From Microbacterium oxydans (GTDB taxonomy: Bacteria; Actinomycetota; Actinomycetes; Actinomycetales; Microbacteriaceae), in the NCBI RefSeq assembly GCF_026559675.1, contig NZ_CP092891.1:1364001-1428000 (forward strand): a DNA stretch of 64,000 bases. Reading direction: 5' to 3'. The position numbers were made by a program, and so were the translations under genes. The notes under the pieces were generated by a model. It was not told where the DNA came from. It searched no databases and was given only the letters and a program-made list of their open reading frames with translations. Shown here piece after piece: positions 57,028-64,000 of this stretch. Each line of letters begins with the position of its first letter. Within the stretch, counting starts at the first letter, position 1.

Positions 57028-57414
57028 ATGATGCTTCACGAGTACTTCGCGCCCCAGCCGACATCGACCAGTGAGCTCCCCGATCCGGCGCCGCTGCTGC
57101 GGAGTCTCACTCAGGGAGTGCTCGAGGCCCTCGCCGGAGTGCGGGAGGTCGACCAGCTGGCCCGCTGGTTCAGCGAGGAGGCGTTCCGCAGCCTGGTCGT
57201 CCGGGCGAACCTCTCGGCCAGGGCTCGCAGCGCGCGGGGCATCGTGCCGGCGCGTCCGACGTTCGAGATCCGCTCGCTCCGGGTGACCGAGCCCCGCGAC
57301 GGCGTGATCGAAGCCGTCGTGGTGGTGGCCGGTCCCGGACGCACGCGCGCGGTGGCCGTCCGACTGGACGGCATGGATCGTCGCTGGCGCGCGACCTCGC
57401 TGGCCATACTCTGA
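57028..57414 (+). CDS. Rv3235-family protein
   Basis: This 128-residue protein has LLRSLTQGVLEALAGVREVDQLARWFSEE as helical core and FEIRSLRVTEPRDGVIEAVVVVAGPGRTRAVAVRL as beta hairpin, matching the small Rv3235 family of actinobacteria, whose function is unknown. Either of the two leading ATGs (57028, 57031) could be used. It lies just upstream of the PdtaS-like kinase, with 24 bp between stop and start. Confidence 0.82.
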   Translation: MMLHEYFAPQPTSTSELPDPAPLLRSLTQGVLEALAGVREVDQLARWFSEEAFRSLVVRANLSARARSARGIVPARPTFEIRSLRVTEPRDGVIEAVVVVAGPGRTRAVAVRLDGMDRRWRATSLAIL

Positions 57415-57426
57415 CGGATCTGACCG

Positions 57427-57432
57427 TAGGCT
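57427..57432 (+). promoter_or_regulatory. Leaderless -10 box TAGGCT for the kinase gene
   Basis: TAGGCT is followed by 6 bases and GTG 57439. Confidence 0.55.
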
Positions 57433-57438
57433 GGAGGG

Positions 57439-58923
57439 GTGTCAACCCTCAGCGATCTCGCCCATGCCCAGGGCCTCCTGACCGACAGCGACGTCGAATG
57501 GCTCCACCGCCTCGCCGGTGACGGGCAGCTTCTCGCCGACCTCGCATCCGCCGACATCGTCATCTGGATACAGACCGACGACGGCTCCTTCATCGCGGTC
57601 GCCCACGCGCGACCGAGCGGGGCTGCGACGCTCTTCTACCGCGACATCGTGGGGGAGCGGGTGCGACCGCAGTGGCGCACGCAGGTGCAGGGGGCGTTCG
57701 AGTCGGCGGAGATCGTCGACTCCTCGTCGCCGGACTGGTTCGAGGAGACGCCGACCCGGGTGCGCGCCGTGCCGATCGTGAGCGAGCGCCGCGGCGCCGA
57801 CGGCACTCCCACCGTCATCGGAGTGGTCACTCGGCACACCAACCTCGGAGAGCTGCGCACCCCGTCCCGCCAGCAGATCACGTTCGACGAATGCGCGAAC
57901 GACCTGTTCCGGATGATCGCGGACGGCAGCTTCCCCGATCTCGCAGCCCCGACCTCGCCGCGCCGCGGCGCGCCGCGGGCCTCGGACGGTCTGATTCGCA
58001 TCGACGTCGACGGGATCAGCACGTTCGCCAGCCCGAACGCGCTCTCCGCCTTCAACCGGATGGGCTTCGACGACGAGCTCGAGGGGGAGTCCCTCGCCGA
58101 GGTCACGACCCGCCTCGTGCCGCCGTCGCGACAGGTCGACGAGTCGCTTCCGGTCGTGGTCACCGGCCGTGCGCCCTGGCGCACGGACATAGAAGCGCGG
58201 GGCGTCACGGTCTCCCTGCGCGCGATCCCGCTCAAGGACCACGGGACGCGCATCGGCGCCATCGTGCTGTGCCGCGACGTGTCGGAGCTGCGCCACCAGG
58301 AGCAGGAGCTCATCACCAAGGACGCGACGATCCGCGAGATCCACCACCGGGTGAAGAACAACCTCCAGACCGTGGCATCCCTGCTGCGGATCCAGGCCCG
58401 TCGCACGCACTCGGACGAGGCACGGGACGCGCTCACCCAGGCGATGCGCCGCGTCGACGCGATCGCGGTGGTGCACGACACGCTCGCGCAGGGGCTGACC
58501 CAGAAGGTCGATTTCGACGAGGTCTTCCACCGCGTGCTCAAGCTGGTCGCGGAGGTCGCCTCGGCGCCGAACACCCGCGCCCGGACGCAGTCGACGGGCC
58601 GCTTCGGCGTGCTTCCGAGCGAGTACGCGACGCCGCTCGCCCTCGCGCTCACGGAGGTCGTCACCAACGCCGTCGAGCACGGGCTGGCCGGTCAGGAGGG
58701 CGTCGTCACGATCGATGCCAAGCGCACCGAGGAGAACCTCCGGGTCACCGTGCGCGACACCGGCCTCGGTCTCCCCGAGGGGCGGATCGGCCAGGGGCTG
58801 GGAACGCAGATCATCCGCACGCTCATCCAGGGCGAGCTCGGCGGCACGATCGAGTGGCACGGCAGCGACGGCGAGGGCACCGAGGTGGTCATCGACATCC
58901 CGCTGCGCTGGCTGGAACGCTGA
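57439..58923 (+). CDS. pdtaS: Sensor histidine kinase, PdtaS type
   Basis: This 494-residue soluble kinase has an N-terminal GAF-like domain (about 1-165), a PAS domain (about 180-285) and a HisKA_2 region EIHHRVKNNLQTVASLLRIQ with the phospho-His near residue 302. The HATPase domain has ALTEVVTNAVEHGL and RDTGLGLPEGRIGQGLG. There is no membrane helix. In mycobacteria PdtaS phosphorylates the RNA-binding antiterminator PdtaR; no response-regulator gene is adjacent here. A 15-bp hairpin terminator lies 23 bp after the stop. Confidence 0.9.
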   Translation: MSTLSDLAHAQGLLTDSDVEWLHRLAGDGQLLADLASADIVIWIQTDDGSFIAVAHARPSGAATLFYRDIVGERVRPQWRTQVQGAFESAEIVDSSSPDWFEETPTRVRAVPIVSERRGADGTPTVIGVVTRHTNLGELRTPSRQQITFDECANDLFRMIADGSFPDLAAPTSPRRGAPRASDGLIRIDVDGISTFASPNALSAFNRMGFDDELEGESLAEVTTRLVPPSRQVDESLPVVVTGRAPWRTDIEARGVTVSLRAIPLKDHGTRIGAIVLCRDVSELRHQEQELITKDATIREIHHRVKNNLQTVASLLRIQARRTHSDEARDALTQAMRRVDAIAVVHDTLAQGLTQKVDFDEVFHRVLKLVAEVASAPNTRARTQSTGRFGVLPSEYATPLALALTEVVTNAVEHGLAGQEGVVTIDAKRTEENLRVTVRDTGLGLPEGRIGQGLGTQIIRTLIQGELGGTIEWHGSDGEGTEVVIDIPLRWLER

Positions 58924-58945
58924 GCCGGAACGGGCCCGAGCACAC

Positions 58946-58980
58946 GGAAGCGGCCTGAGAGTCGATCTCAGGCCGCTTCC
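58946..58980. terminator. Bidirectional terminator between kinase and whiB1
   Basis: GGAAGCGGCCTGAGA (58946-58960) pairs perfectly with TCTCAGGCCGCTTCC (58966-58980) around a five-base loop. The two flanking genes converge on it, so it serves both. Confidence 0.85.
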
Positions 58981-58986
58981 GGAGGT

Positions 58987-59235
58987 TCAGGAGGCGCGGC
59001 GTGCGCGAGCGGCGCGGCGCTTCAGGGCGCGGCGCTCGTCTTCGGACAGGCCGCCCCAGACGCCCGAGTCCTGGCTGGTCTCGAGGGCGTACTGCAGGCA
59101 GATCTCGGTGACCGTGCAGGTGGCGCAGACGGTTTTCGCCTTCTCGATCTGATCGACGGCCGGGCCGGTGTTCCCCACGGGGAAGAAAAGCTCGGGGTCG
59201 ACAGTCAGGCAGGCGGCCTTATCGCGCCAGTCCAT
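58987..59235 (-). CDS. whiB1: WhiB-family transcription factor, WhiB1 type
   Basis: This 82-residue iron-sulfur protein has C9, C37, C40 and C46 as cluster ligands, GVWGG (58-62) and a basic tail ERRALKRRAARARR that contacts DNA. WhiB1 is essential in mycobacteria, where its cluster responds to nitric oxide and it binds the primary sigma factor; that is family knowledge. AGGAG five bases before the ATG fixes the start. A structured leader lies upstream. Position beside the PdtaS-type kinase matches Rv3219-Rv3220c. Confidence 0.95.
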   Translation of the reverse strand: MDWRDKAACLTVDPELFFPVGNTGPAVDQIEKAKTVCATCTVTEICLQYALETSQDSGVWGGLSEDERRALKRRAARARRAS

Positions 59236-59265
59236 GGGGGCTCCTCGGTGTGGATTTCAAGAGAT

Positions 59266-59319
59266 GTCGCGATGCGACTTCTCGGATTCGGGTAGCTGAT
59301 CGGGTTCGGCTACCCTTTT
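59266..59319. promoter_or_regulatory. Structured region upstream of whiB1
   Basis: GTCGC-GAT-GCGAC (59266-59278) is a small palindrome. GGGTAGC (59290-59296) pairs with GCTACCC (59309-59315), with TTTT after it on the plus strand. On the minus strand these lie upstream of or within the whiB1 leader. They may be a regulatory hairpin or an operator; on the plus strand the second looks like a terminator with no gene before it. Confidence 0.35.
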
Positions 59320-59465
59320 GAGATGCGGACGGATGCCCGCGAATTGTGATGCGAGTGCGAACACTCGCCCCACGCCGCTGTGGGAGCACATGACTTTCTC
59401 TATTCTGTTACATGAATACCCTGAAATCAAGGGTTTTCTTCTCCCTTCGATCACCAGGAGACACC

Positions 59466-59852
59466 GTGCGCGCACCTCGACTGGCCCTCGCCGCGGCAGC
59501 GGTGCTCGCTCTCGAGGGCATCGCTCTCCTCGTCTTCGCGGGGATCGAGCTCATCGGTCTCGGCTCCGGTGACGCCGCCTCGCTGCCCACGGCGATCGCG
59601 CTGATCGTGCTCACGCTCGTCGGCGCCGCGGCGCTGTTGGCCTTCGCGTTCGGCACGCGCGTCGGACGCTCCTGGGCACGCTCGGGGGGAGTGGTCTTCC
59701 AGGTGCTCGCCGTCGCCCTCGCGCTGGCGTCGCTCACGCTGCAGCCCGTCTCGTGGCCGTTCACCCTCGGAGTCGGGCTTCCCGGCCTCCTGGGGTTCGC
59801 GCTGCTGATCTCGAGCGCGCGCCGGGAGGGCGGACGTCCCCAGGCGGAGTGA
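59466..59852 (+). CDS. Small four-helix membrane protein
   Basis: This 128-residue protein consists largely of four hydrophobic helices (about 3-28, 38-60, 68-95 and 98-116) and a basic tail SARREGGRPQAE. It is typical of actinobacterial integral membrane proteins of unknown function. GTG 59466 has AGGAG five bases upstream. An in-frame ATG at 59412 follows TATTCT by 5 bases and could be a leaderless start giving 18 more residues. It converges on bcp. Confidence 0.65.
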   Translation: MRAPRLALAAAAVLALEGIALLVFAGIELIGLGSGDAASLPTAIALIVLTLVGAAALLAFAFGTRVGRSWARSGGVVFQVLAVALALASLTLQPVSWPFTLGVGLPGLLGFALLISSARREGGRPQAE

Positions 59853-59877
59853 TCCGCGCGGGGCTCGGAGCGGGGGC

Positions 59878-60351
59878 TCAGGCGTCGATGCCGAGCTGCT
59901 TGCGCAGCCGCGCGACGTGTCCGGTCGCCTTGACGTTGTAGAGCGCGATGCTGATCGTGCCCTCCTCGTCGAGGACGAAAGTGGAGCGGATCACGCCCTC
60001 CACGACCTTGCCGTAGTTCATCTTCTCGCCCCATGCCCCGTACGCCGAGTGGATCGCGTGGTCGGGGTCGCTCAGCAGCGGGAAGGTGAGTCCGTCGCGC
60101 TCGCGGAACTTCGCGAGCGTCGCGGGCTCGTCGCGGGAGATCCCGATGACGCGGTAGCCGGCCCCCTGGAGCGAGGAGATGCTGTCGCGGAAGTCGCAGG
60201 CCTCGGTGGTGCACCCCGGGGTCATCGCGGCCGGGTAGAAGTACAGCACCGTCTTCTGGCCACGCAGATCAGCGAGGCGGACGGTGTTCCCGTCCTGATC
60301 GAGGAGGGAGAAGTCGGGGGCTGCGGTTCCGGGTTCCAGGCGCTGAGTCAC
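59878..60351 (-). CDS. bcp: Thioredoxin-dependent peroxiredoxin Bcp
   Basis: This 157-residue peroxiredoxin has PDFSLLDQDGNTV, YFYPAAMTPGCTTEACDFRD with the peroxidatic C47 and the resolving C52 five residues later (atypical two-Cys Bcp/PrxQ class), and FPLLSDPDHAI. It reduces hydroperoxides at the expense of thioredoxin in the cytoplasm. GTG 60351 lies 6 bases after TAGGCT, whose TAG is the stop codon of rsgA, so it can be transcribed alone or together with aroA-rsgA. Confidence 0.93.
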   Translation of the reverse strand: MTQRLEPGTAAPDFSLLDQDGNTVRLADLRGQKTVLYFYPAAMTPGCTTEACDFRDSISSLQGAGYRVIGISRDEPATLAKFRERDGLTFPLLSDPDHAIHSAYGAWGEKMNYGKVVEGVIRSTFVLDEEGTISIALYNVKATGHVARLRKQLGIDA

Positions 60352-60357
60352 GCGTCC

Positions 60358-60363
60358 AGCCTA
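60358..60363 (-). promoter_or_regulatory. Leaderless -10 box TAGGCT for bcp, overlapping the rsgA stop
   Basis: On the minus strand TAGGCT starts with the rsgA stop codon and is followed by 6 bases and GTG 60351. Confidence 0.5.
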
Positions 60364-61431
60364 TCGGCCGGGGGCCTGCTCCGCCTTGTCGGCGAACGTC
60401 TGCAGCAGGCGCTGGAGCGAGTCGAGTCGCGCGCGGCCGGTCTCGCCCAGCTCACCGTTCTCGGCCGCCTCGATGAGGGCGCAGTCGGGGGCGTCCGCCA
60501 GGTGCGTGCAGCCGCGGGGGCAGTTCTCGGCGATGGCGGCGAGCTCAGTGAACGCGGCGAGGATGTTGGCCGGATCGACGTGCCCGAGTCCGAAGGAGCG
60601 CACACCCGGGGTGTCGATCACCCAGCCGGTCCCGTCGGGGCCCTCGTAGCGCAGCGAGACCGTCGAGGAGGACGTGTGGCGGCCGCGACCGGTGACCTGG
60701 TTCACATGTCCGGTGGCGCGACCGGCCGTCGGGACGAGTGCGTTGACCAGCGTGGACTTGCCGACTCCGGAGTGGCCGACGAACACGGTGGAGTGGCCGA
60801 CGAGCGCCGCCCCGATCTCCTCGACCGGCATCTCCTCCTGGGCGCTGGTGAACACCCGCAGATCGAGGCCGTCGAAGTGGGTGAGGAACTCCGTCGGGTC
60901 CGCGATGTCGGTCTTGGTGACGACGAGGAGGGGGCGGATGCCGGCGTCGAGCGCGGCCACGAGGTACCGGTCGACGAGGCGGGCGCGAGGTTCGGGATCG
61001 GCCGCGGCGACGACGACGAGCATCTGGTCCGCGTTGGCGACGATGACCCGCTCCACCTGGTCGGTGTCGTCGGCGCTGCGACGGAGAAGGGAGGTGCGCT
61101 CGACGATGCCGACGATGCGGGCCAGGGTCCCCTCGTCTCCGGAGGTGTCGCCGACCACGCGCGCCTGATCGCCGGTCACGATCGGCATGCGCCGCAGCTC
61201 GCGCGCCCTGGTCGTCGTGATCATCCGCTCGTCGGGGGTGTCCTCGTCGATGAGCACCGAGTACCGGCCGCGGTCCACGCCGAGGACTCGCCCGATCTGC
61301 GCGTCGTCGTGGGCGGGCCGGCGCTTGGTGCGCGGTCGGTTCGCCTTCGGATTGGGGCGCGTCCTGATGCTGCTCTCGTCGTAGTCCTCGAAGTCGTCGT
61401 CGAGGTCGTCGGTGTCGTCGAGCCAGCTCAT
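60361..61431 (-). CDS. rsgA: Ribosome small-subunit GTPase RsgA
   Basis: This 356-residue circularly permuted GTPase helps 30S maturation. The order is an OB-like N-terminal domain (about 45-125), then VTKTDI (G4), STVFVGHSGVGKSTLVNAL (G1), DTPGVRSFGLGHV (G3) and a zinc knuckle ENCPRGCTHLADAPDC near residue 300. An N-terminal acidic stretch (WLDDTDDLDDDFEDYDE) precedes a basic Arg/Lys patch, typical of actinobacterial members. It starts 3 bp after the aroA stop. Confidence 0.93.
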   Translation of the reverse strand: MSWLDDTDDLDDDFEDYDESSIRTRPNPKANRPRTKRRPAHDDAQIGRVLGVDRGRYSVLIDEDTPDERMITTTRARELRRMPIVTGDQARVVGDTSGDEGTLARIVGIVERTSLLRRSADDTDQVERVIVANADQMLVVVAAADPEPRARLVDRYLVAALDAGIRPLLVVTKTDIADPTEFLTHFDGLDLRVFTSAQEEMPVEEIGAALVGHSTVFVGHSGVGKSTLVNALVPTAGRATGHVNQVTGRGRHTSSSTVSLRYEGPDGTGWVIDTPGVRSFGLGHVDPANILAAFTELAAIAENCPRGCTHLADAPDCALIEAAENGELGETGRARLDSLQRLLQTFADKAEQAPGR

Positions 61432-61434
61432 CCG

Positions 61435-62751
61435 TCAGCCTCGCAGCATCCGCTCCCAGAGCATCGTGAACTCCGGGAGGGTTTTCGCGGTGGTGCCGAT
61501 GTCGTCGATCTCGACGCCGGGGACGCGCAGTCCGATGAGCGCTCCGGTCGTGGCCATGCGGTGATCGTGGTGCGCGGCCCAGCCACCGCCGTGCAGGGGC
61601 CGCGGGATGATGCGGAGCCCGTCCGGCAGCTCCTCGGCTTCGCCGCCGAGCGCACGGATGTTCCCGATCAGGGCCGCGATCCGGTCGGTCTCGTGCAGCC
61701 GGATGTGTCCGATCCCACGGATGGTGGTCGGCGAGTCCGCGAACGCCGCCAGGCCGACGAGGGTCGGGGTCAGCTCGCTCGCCGCCGAGAGGTCGAGGTC
61801 GAGTCCGCGGATGCCGGAACCCGCGCGCACCGTGAGGGTGCCGCCGTGCCGGCCGACGTGCGCGCCGGCGGCCTGGAGGATGTCGGGGAGCAGGGCGCCG
61901 GGCTGCGTGGAGTGCGCCGGCCACCCGGTGATCGACACCGAGCCCCCGGCGACGAGCGTGGCCGCGAGGAACGGGGCCGCGTTCGACAGATCGGGTTCGA
62001 TCGCGATCTCCTTGGCGCGCGGGACGCCGGCCTCGACCAGCCACTCGCCGACGGCGGGCCGTTCGATCCGGATGCCGCGACGACTCAGCGCCTCGATCGT
62101 CATGTCGATGTGCGGGAGGCTCGGCAGGTGCTCGCCGACGTGCACGAGGTGCAGGCCGACGTCGAACCGGGGAGCGGCCAGGAGCAGGCCGGAGACGAAC
62201 TGGCTCGATGCGGAGGCGTCGATCTCGACGCGGCCTCCGCGGATGCGGCCGTGGCCGCGGATGGTGAAGGGGAGCGCCCAGGTGCCCTCGTCGTCGATGT
62301 CGACGCCGAGATCGCGGAGGGCGCTGATCAGCCCGCCCATCGGACGGTGCAGCGCCGTCTCGTGCGCGGTGAGGTGCACGTCGCGCTCCGCCAGGCCGGC
62401 CAGCGGGGCGATGAAGCGCATCACGGTGCCGGCCTGACCGCAGTCGATCGTCGTGCCGCCGCGGAGCTTCGCGGGGGTGATCACGAGGTCGGGGCCGAAC
62501 TCGTGACCGGCATCGACCTCCTCGATGCCGACGCCGAGAGCGCGCAGCGCATCGACCATGCGAGCGGAGTCGTCGGAGTGCAGCGGGGCGATCAGCCGGC
62601 CGGGACCGTCGGCGATCGCCGCGATGATCAGCTCGCGATTGGTCAGCGATTTCGAACCGGGGATCGTGAGCTCCGCGTGCACGGGCACGTCGGTCGAGGG
62701 CGCGGGATAGGCGCCCTGCACACGGGAGGGGGAATACCTGTCAGCGCTCAT
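61435..62751 (-). CDS. aroA: 3-phosphoshikimate 1-carboxyvinyltransferase (EPSP synthase)
   Basis: This 438-residue shikimate-pathway enzyme joins shikimate-3-phosphate and phosphoenolpyruvate. IPGSKSLTNRELIIAA carries the Lys-Ser phosphate site, then GQAGTVMRFIAPL, ASSQFVSGLLLAAP, EPDLSNAAPFLAATL and the PEP-loop region GHIRLHETDRI. Length is normal. GGTGAG lies 5 bases before the ATG. It opens the reverse operon aroA-rsgA-bcp and diverges from sigH. Confidence 0.96.
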   Translation of the reverse strand: MSADRYSPSRVQGAYPAPSTDVPVHAELTIPGSKSLTNRELIIAAIADGPGRLIAPLHSDDSARMVDALRALGVGIEEVDAGHEFGPDLVITPAKLRGGTTIDCGQAGTVMRFIAPLAGLAERDVHLTAHETALHRPMGGLISALRDLGVDIDDEGTWALPFTIRGHGRIRGGRVEIDASASSQFVSGLLLAAPRFDVGLHLVHVGEHLPSLPHIDMTIEALSRRGIRIERPAVGEWLVEAGVPRAKEIAIEPDLSNAAPFLAATLVAGGSVSITGWPAHSTQPGALLPDILQAAGAHVGRHGGTLTVRAGSGIRGLDLDLSAASELTPTLVGLAAFADSPTTIRGIGHIRLHETDRIAALIGNIRALGGEAEELPDGLRIIPRPLHGGGWAAHHDHRMATTGALIGLRVPGVEIDDIGTTAKTLPEFTMLWERMLRG

Positions 62752-62821
62752 CGGTTCTCACCTTAGTAAACGCGGGAAGCTTCGACGTGAAAGACGGGGC
62801 TCCTGACCCGAAGGAGAGAGA

Positions 62822-63484
62822 ATGCCGGCGACGTTGGAGCGCGAGGTGATCGACATCCGCGGCCTAGACTGGCCGGTGATGGATGACACCGCAACCGCAG
62901 ACACCGTCAGCGACCCTCGGCGCGAGTTCGAGGAGCAGGCGATCCCCTTCATGGATCAGCTCTACGCCGCTGCGATGCGTATGACGCGCAATCCGGCGGA
63001 CGCCGCCGATCTCGTGCAGGAGACCTTCGTGAAGGCGTACGGATCCTGGTCCACGTTCTCGCAGGGCACGAACCTCAAGGCGTGGCTGTACCGGATCCTC
63101 ACCAACACGTACATCAACATCTACCGCAAGCGGCAGCGCGAGCCGTTCCAGGGCACGATCGACGAGCTCGAGGACTGGCAGCTCGGCGGGGCGGAGTCCA
63201 CGACCGCGTCGCACAGCCGTTCGGCCGAGGCCGAGGCGATCGATCGGATGCCGGCCTCGGTCGTCAAGGACGCGCTGCAGGCCGTGCCGGAGGACTTCCG
63301 GCTCGCGGTGTACCTCGCCGATGTCGAGGGCTTCGCGTACCAGGAGATCGCCGACATCATGAAGACCCCCATCGGCACCGTGATGAGCCGCCTGCATCGT
63401 GGCAGGCGGATGCTGCGGGAGCTGCTGGCAGATTACGCCGCCGAGCGGGGCATCGCCGCGGCTGAGACGAGGAGCAAGAAATGA
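62822..63484 (+). CDS. sigH: ECF sigma factor, SigH/SigR family
   Basis: This 220-residue protein has sigma-2 sequence [20 protein letters not shown] and [17 protein letters not shown], and sigma-4 helix-turn-helix [20 protein letters not shown]. It closely follows mycobacterial SigH and Streptomyces SigR, which direct the thiol-oxidative stress response. Two starts are plausible: ATG 62822 with AAGGAG three bases before it, or GTG 62876/ATG 62879 after a TAGACT box, giving a form 18-19 residues shorter. The ATGA overlap with the anti-sigma gene ensures equal synthesis. Confidence 0.93.
   Translation: MPATLEREVIDIRGLDWPVMDDTATADTVSDPRREFEEQAIPFMDQLYAAAMRMTRNPADAADLVQETFVKAYGSWSTFSQGTNLKAWLYRILTNTYINIYRKRQREPFQGTIDELEDWQLGGAESTTASHSRSAEAEAIDRMPASVVKDALQAVPEDFRLAVYLADVEGFAYQEIADIMKTPIGTVMSRLHRGRRMLRELLADYAAERGIAAAETRSKK
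62865..62870 (+). promoter_or_regulatory. Internal -10 box TAGACT within sigH
   Basis: TAGACT ends 5 bases before GTG 62876 and 8 before ATG 62879, both in the sigH frame, so a shorter leaderless sigH message may exist. Confidence 0.4.
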
Positions 63485-63726
63485 GCGACTGCGGCTGCGA
63501 CAAAGCCCGTTCGGATCTGGAGGAGTACCTCCGCAACGAGGTGTGCAAGACCGAGCACACGGAGATCCGCGAGCATCTCGAGCACTGCCCGTCCTGCCGT
63601 GACGAGGCCCTCGTGGCGACGACCCTCACCGAGGTCATCGCCCGCGCCTGCAAGGAGACCGCTCCCGAGGAGCTGCGCGACCAGGTCTTCGCGCGTCTGC
63701 GCGCCGTCCAGGCGACGCAGCACTGA
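63481..63726 (+). CDS. rsrA: Zinc-binding anti-sigma factor, RsrA/RshA type
   Basis: This 81-residue redox-sensitive anti-sigma factor has the ZAS signature H32-X3-C36-X2-C39 (EHLEHCPSC) and further Cys at 4, 6, 22 and 57. In this family, oxidation forms a disulfide, releases zinc and frees the sigma factor. It is cytoplasmic and has no membrane helix. The ATG overlaps the sigH stop. The extra N-terminal C4/C6 pair is not a fixed feature of the family as I know it. Confidence 0.92.
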   Translation: MSDCGCDKARSDLEEYLRNEVCKTEHTEIREHLEHCPSCRDEALVATTLTEVIARACKETAPEELRDQVFARLRAVQATQH

Positions 63727-63746
63727 CCTTCGTCGGAGCCCGTCGG

Positions 63747-63752
63747 TAGGCT
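63747..63752 (+). promoter_or_regulatory. Leaderless -10 box TAGGCT
   Basis: TAGGCT is followed by 6 bases and ATG 63759. Confidence 0.5.
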
Positions 63753-63758
63753 GGAGCG

Positions 63759-64000
63759 ATGAGCTTCCCCGACGCGCGCGACGTGCCCGCAGACACCACC
63801 TCGACGGAACGACTGGCCGCCTCCGGGCTCGACTATCGCGTCGTCGATCTGAGCGATGACGCGAGCGCCGTGCCGTTCCTGCGCGCGGTGGACCGGGGCT
63901 TCCTCGGAGCCGAGCCGAGCGAGGAGATCGTCGCGCAGGTCCGGAAGACGTTCGCCGCCCGCCGCAACATCGGCGTGTACGAGCAGAACGCACCGGCGGC
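63759..64000 (+). CDS. GNAT acetyltransferase, Eis-like (partial)
   Basis: The first 80 residues are present and the gene runs off the window. After a disordered N-terminus it shows LDYRVVDLSDDASAVPFLRAVDRGFL and ARRNIGVYE, resembling the start of Eis-like or related GNAT proteins in which this region precedes the acetyl-CoA fold. The acetyl-CoA-binding motif itself is not in the window, so the assignment is tentative. Confidence 0.6.
   Translation, partial: MSFPDARDVPADTTSTERLAASGLDYRVVDLSDDASAVPFLRAVDRGFLGAEPSEEIVAQVRKTFAARRNIGVYEQNAPA

Noticed and set aside
59290..59319. A plus-strand intrinsic terminator
   Set aside because: The stem and TTTT look right, but no plus-strand gene ends just upstream: the kinase already has its own terminator at 58946-58980 and whiB1 runs the other way. 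It was kept only as a possible leader structure.
59917..62766. A 949-codon plus-strand frame across bcp, rsgA and aroA
   Set aside because: All three genes on the minus strand are clear family members with conserved motifs. The plus-strand translation has none.
62774..62800. A SigR/SigH-type autoregulatory promoter (GGGAA...GTT) before sigH
   Set aside because: GGGAA is present, but no GTT occurs at the required spacing, so the match is incomplete and was not annotated.

Overview
The window is high-GC chromosomal DNA of an actinobacterium. Two WhiB regulators, MtrA/MtrB/LpqB, a PdtaS-type kinase, a SigH/RsrA-like pair and the gene order all fit this. The gene content looks most like Microbacteriaceae, for example Microbacterium; that assignment rests on general resemblance and not on a marker gene. 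I see no rRNA, tRNA, CRISPR array, transposase or integrase, and no intergenic stretch reaches 300 bp.

Layout. (1) About 1-9.4 kb is a surface-polysaccharide block: a PglK/MsbA-like ABC exporter, a tandem pair of glycosyltransferases sharing a 682-bp segment in which I saw no difference, further glycosyltransferases, a hexapeptide acyltransferase and a GT2/DUF2304 pair. (2) About 9.6-19.7 kb looks like a galactofuranan locus: UDP-galactopyranose mutase (glf), a Wzm/Wzt-type ABC-2 exporter, a GlfT2-like polymerase, a second GT2 enzyme, a Pro/Thr-rich membrane protein, galE and two overlapping O-antigen-ligase-like membrane proteins. (3) About 19.8-26.7 kb holds manA, whiB2, a 1012-residue glycosyltransferase/membrane protein, a DUF5719 protein, a metallopeptidase-family protein and a DUF3499 protein. 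(4) About 26.8-29.7 kb encodes a MacB-like ABC system with its adaptor. (5) About 29.7-44.2 kb carries ahcY, RDD and SpoIIM-like proteins, a chain of overlapping DUF58/MoxR/DUF4350/DUF4129 genes, then mtrA-mtrB-lpqB-comF-hpf. (6) About 44.3-49.9 kb has a coiled-coil protein and a PadR-controlled ABC operon with a clear palindromic operator. (7) About 50-64 kb has secA, an aminotransferase, an SAF/MinD-like pair, an Rv3235-family gene, the PdtaS-like kinase, whiB1, bcp, rsgA, aroA and sigH-rsrA, ending inside a GNAT gene. From memory, parts 3 and 5-7 echo the Mycobacterium tuberculosis Rv3260c-Rv3219 region, with blocks inserted.

Two features of the genome style recur. Translational coupling through 1-4 nt stop/start overlaps is very common. 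Many first genes of transcription units also have a TANNNT box 5-9 nt (mostly 6 or 7) before the start codon, which predicts leaderless mRNAs; I used this to choose several starts. The most distinctive biology is the galactofuranan-like locus in an organism that probably lacks mycolic acids. The other notable points are the tandem glycosyltransferase repeat, a bidirectional promoter built on one short palindrome, and a MinD-like ATPase with a degenerate Walker A motif.
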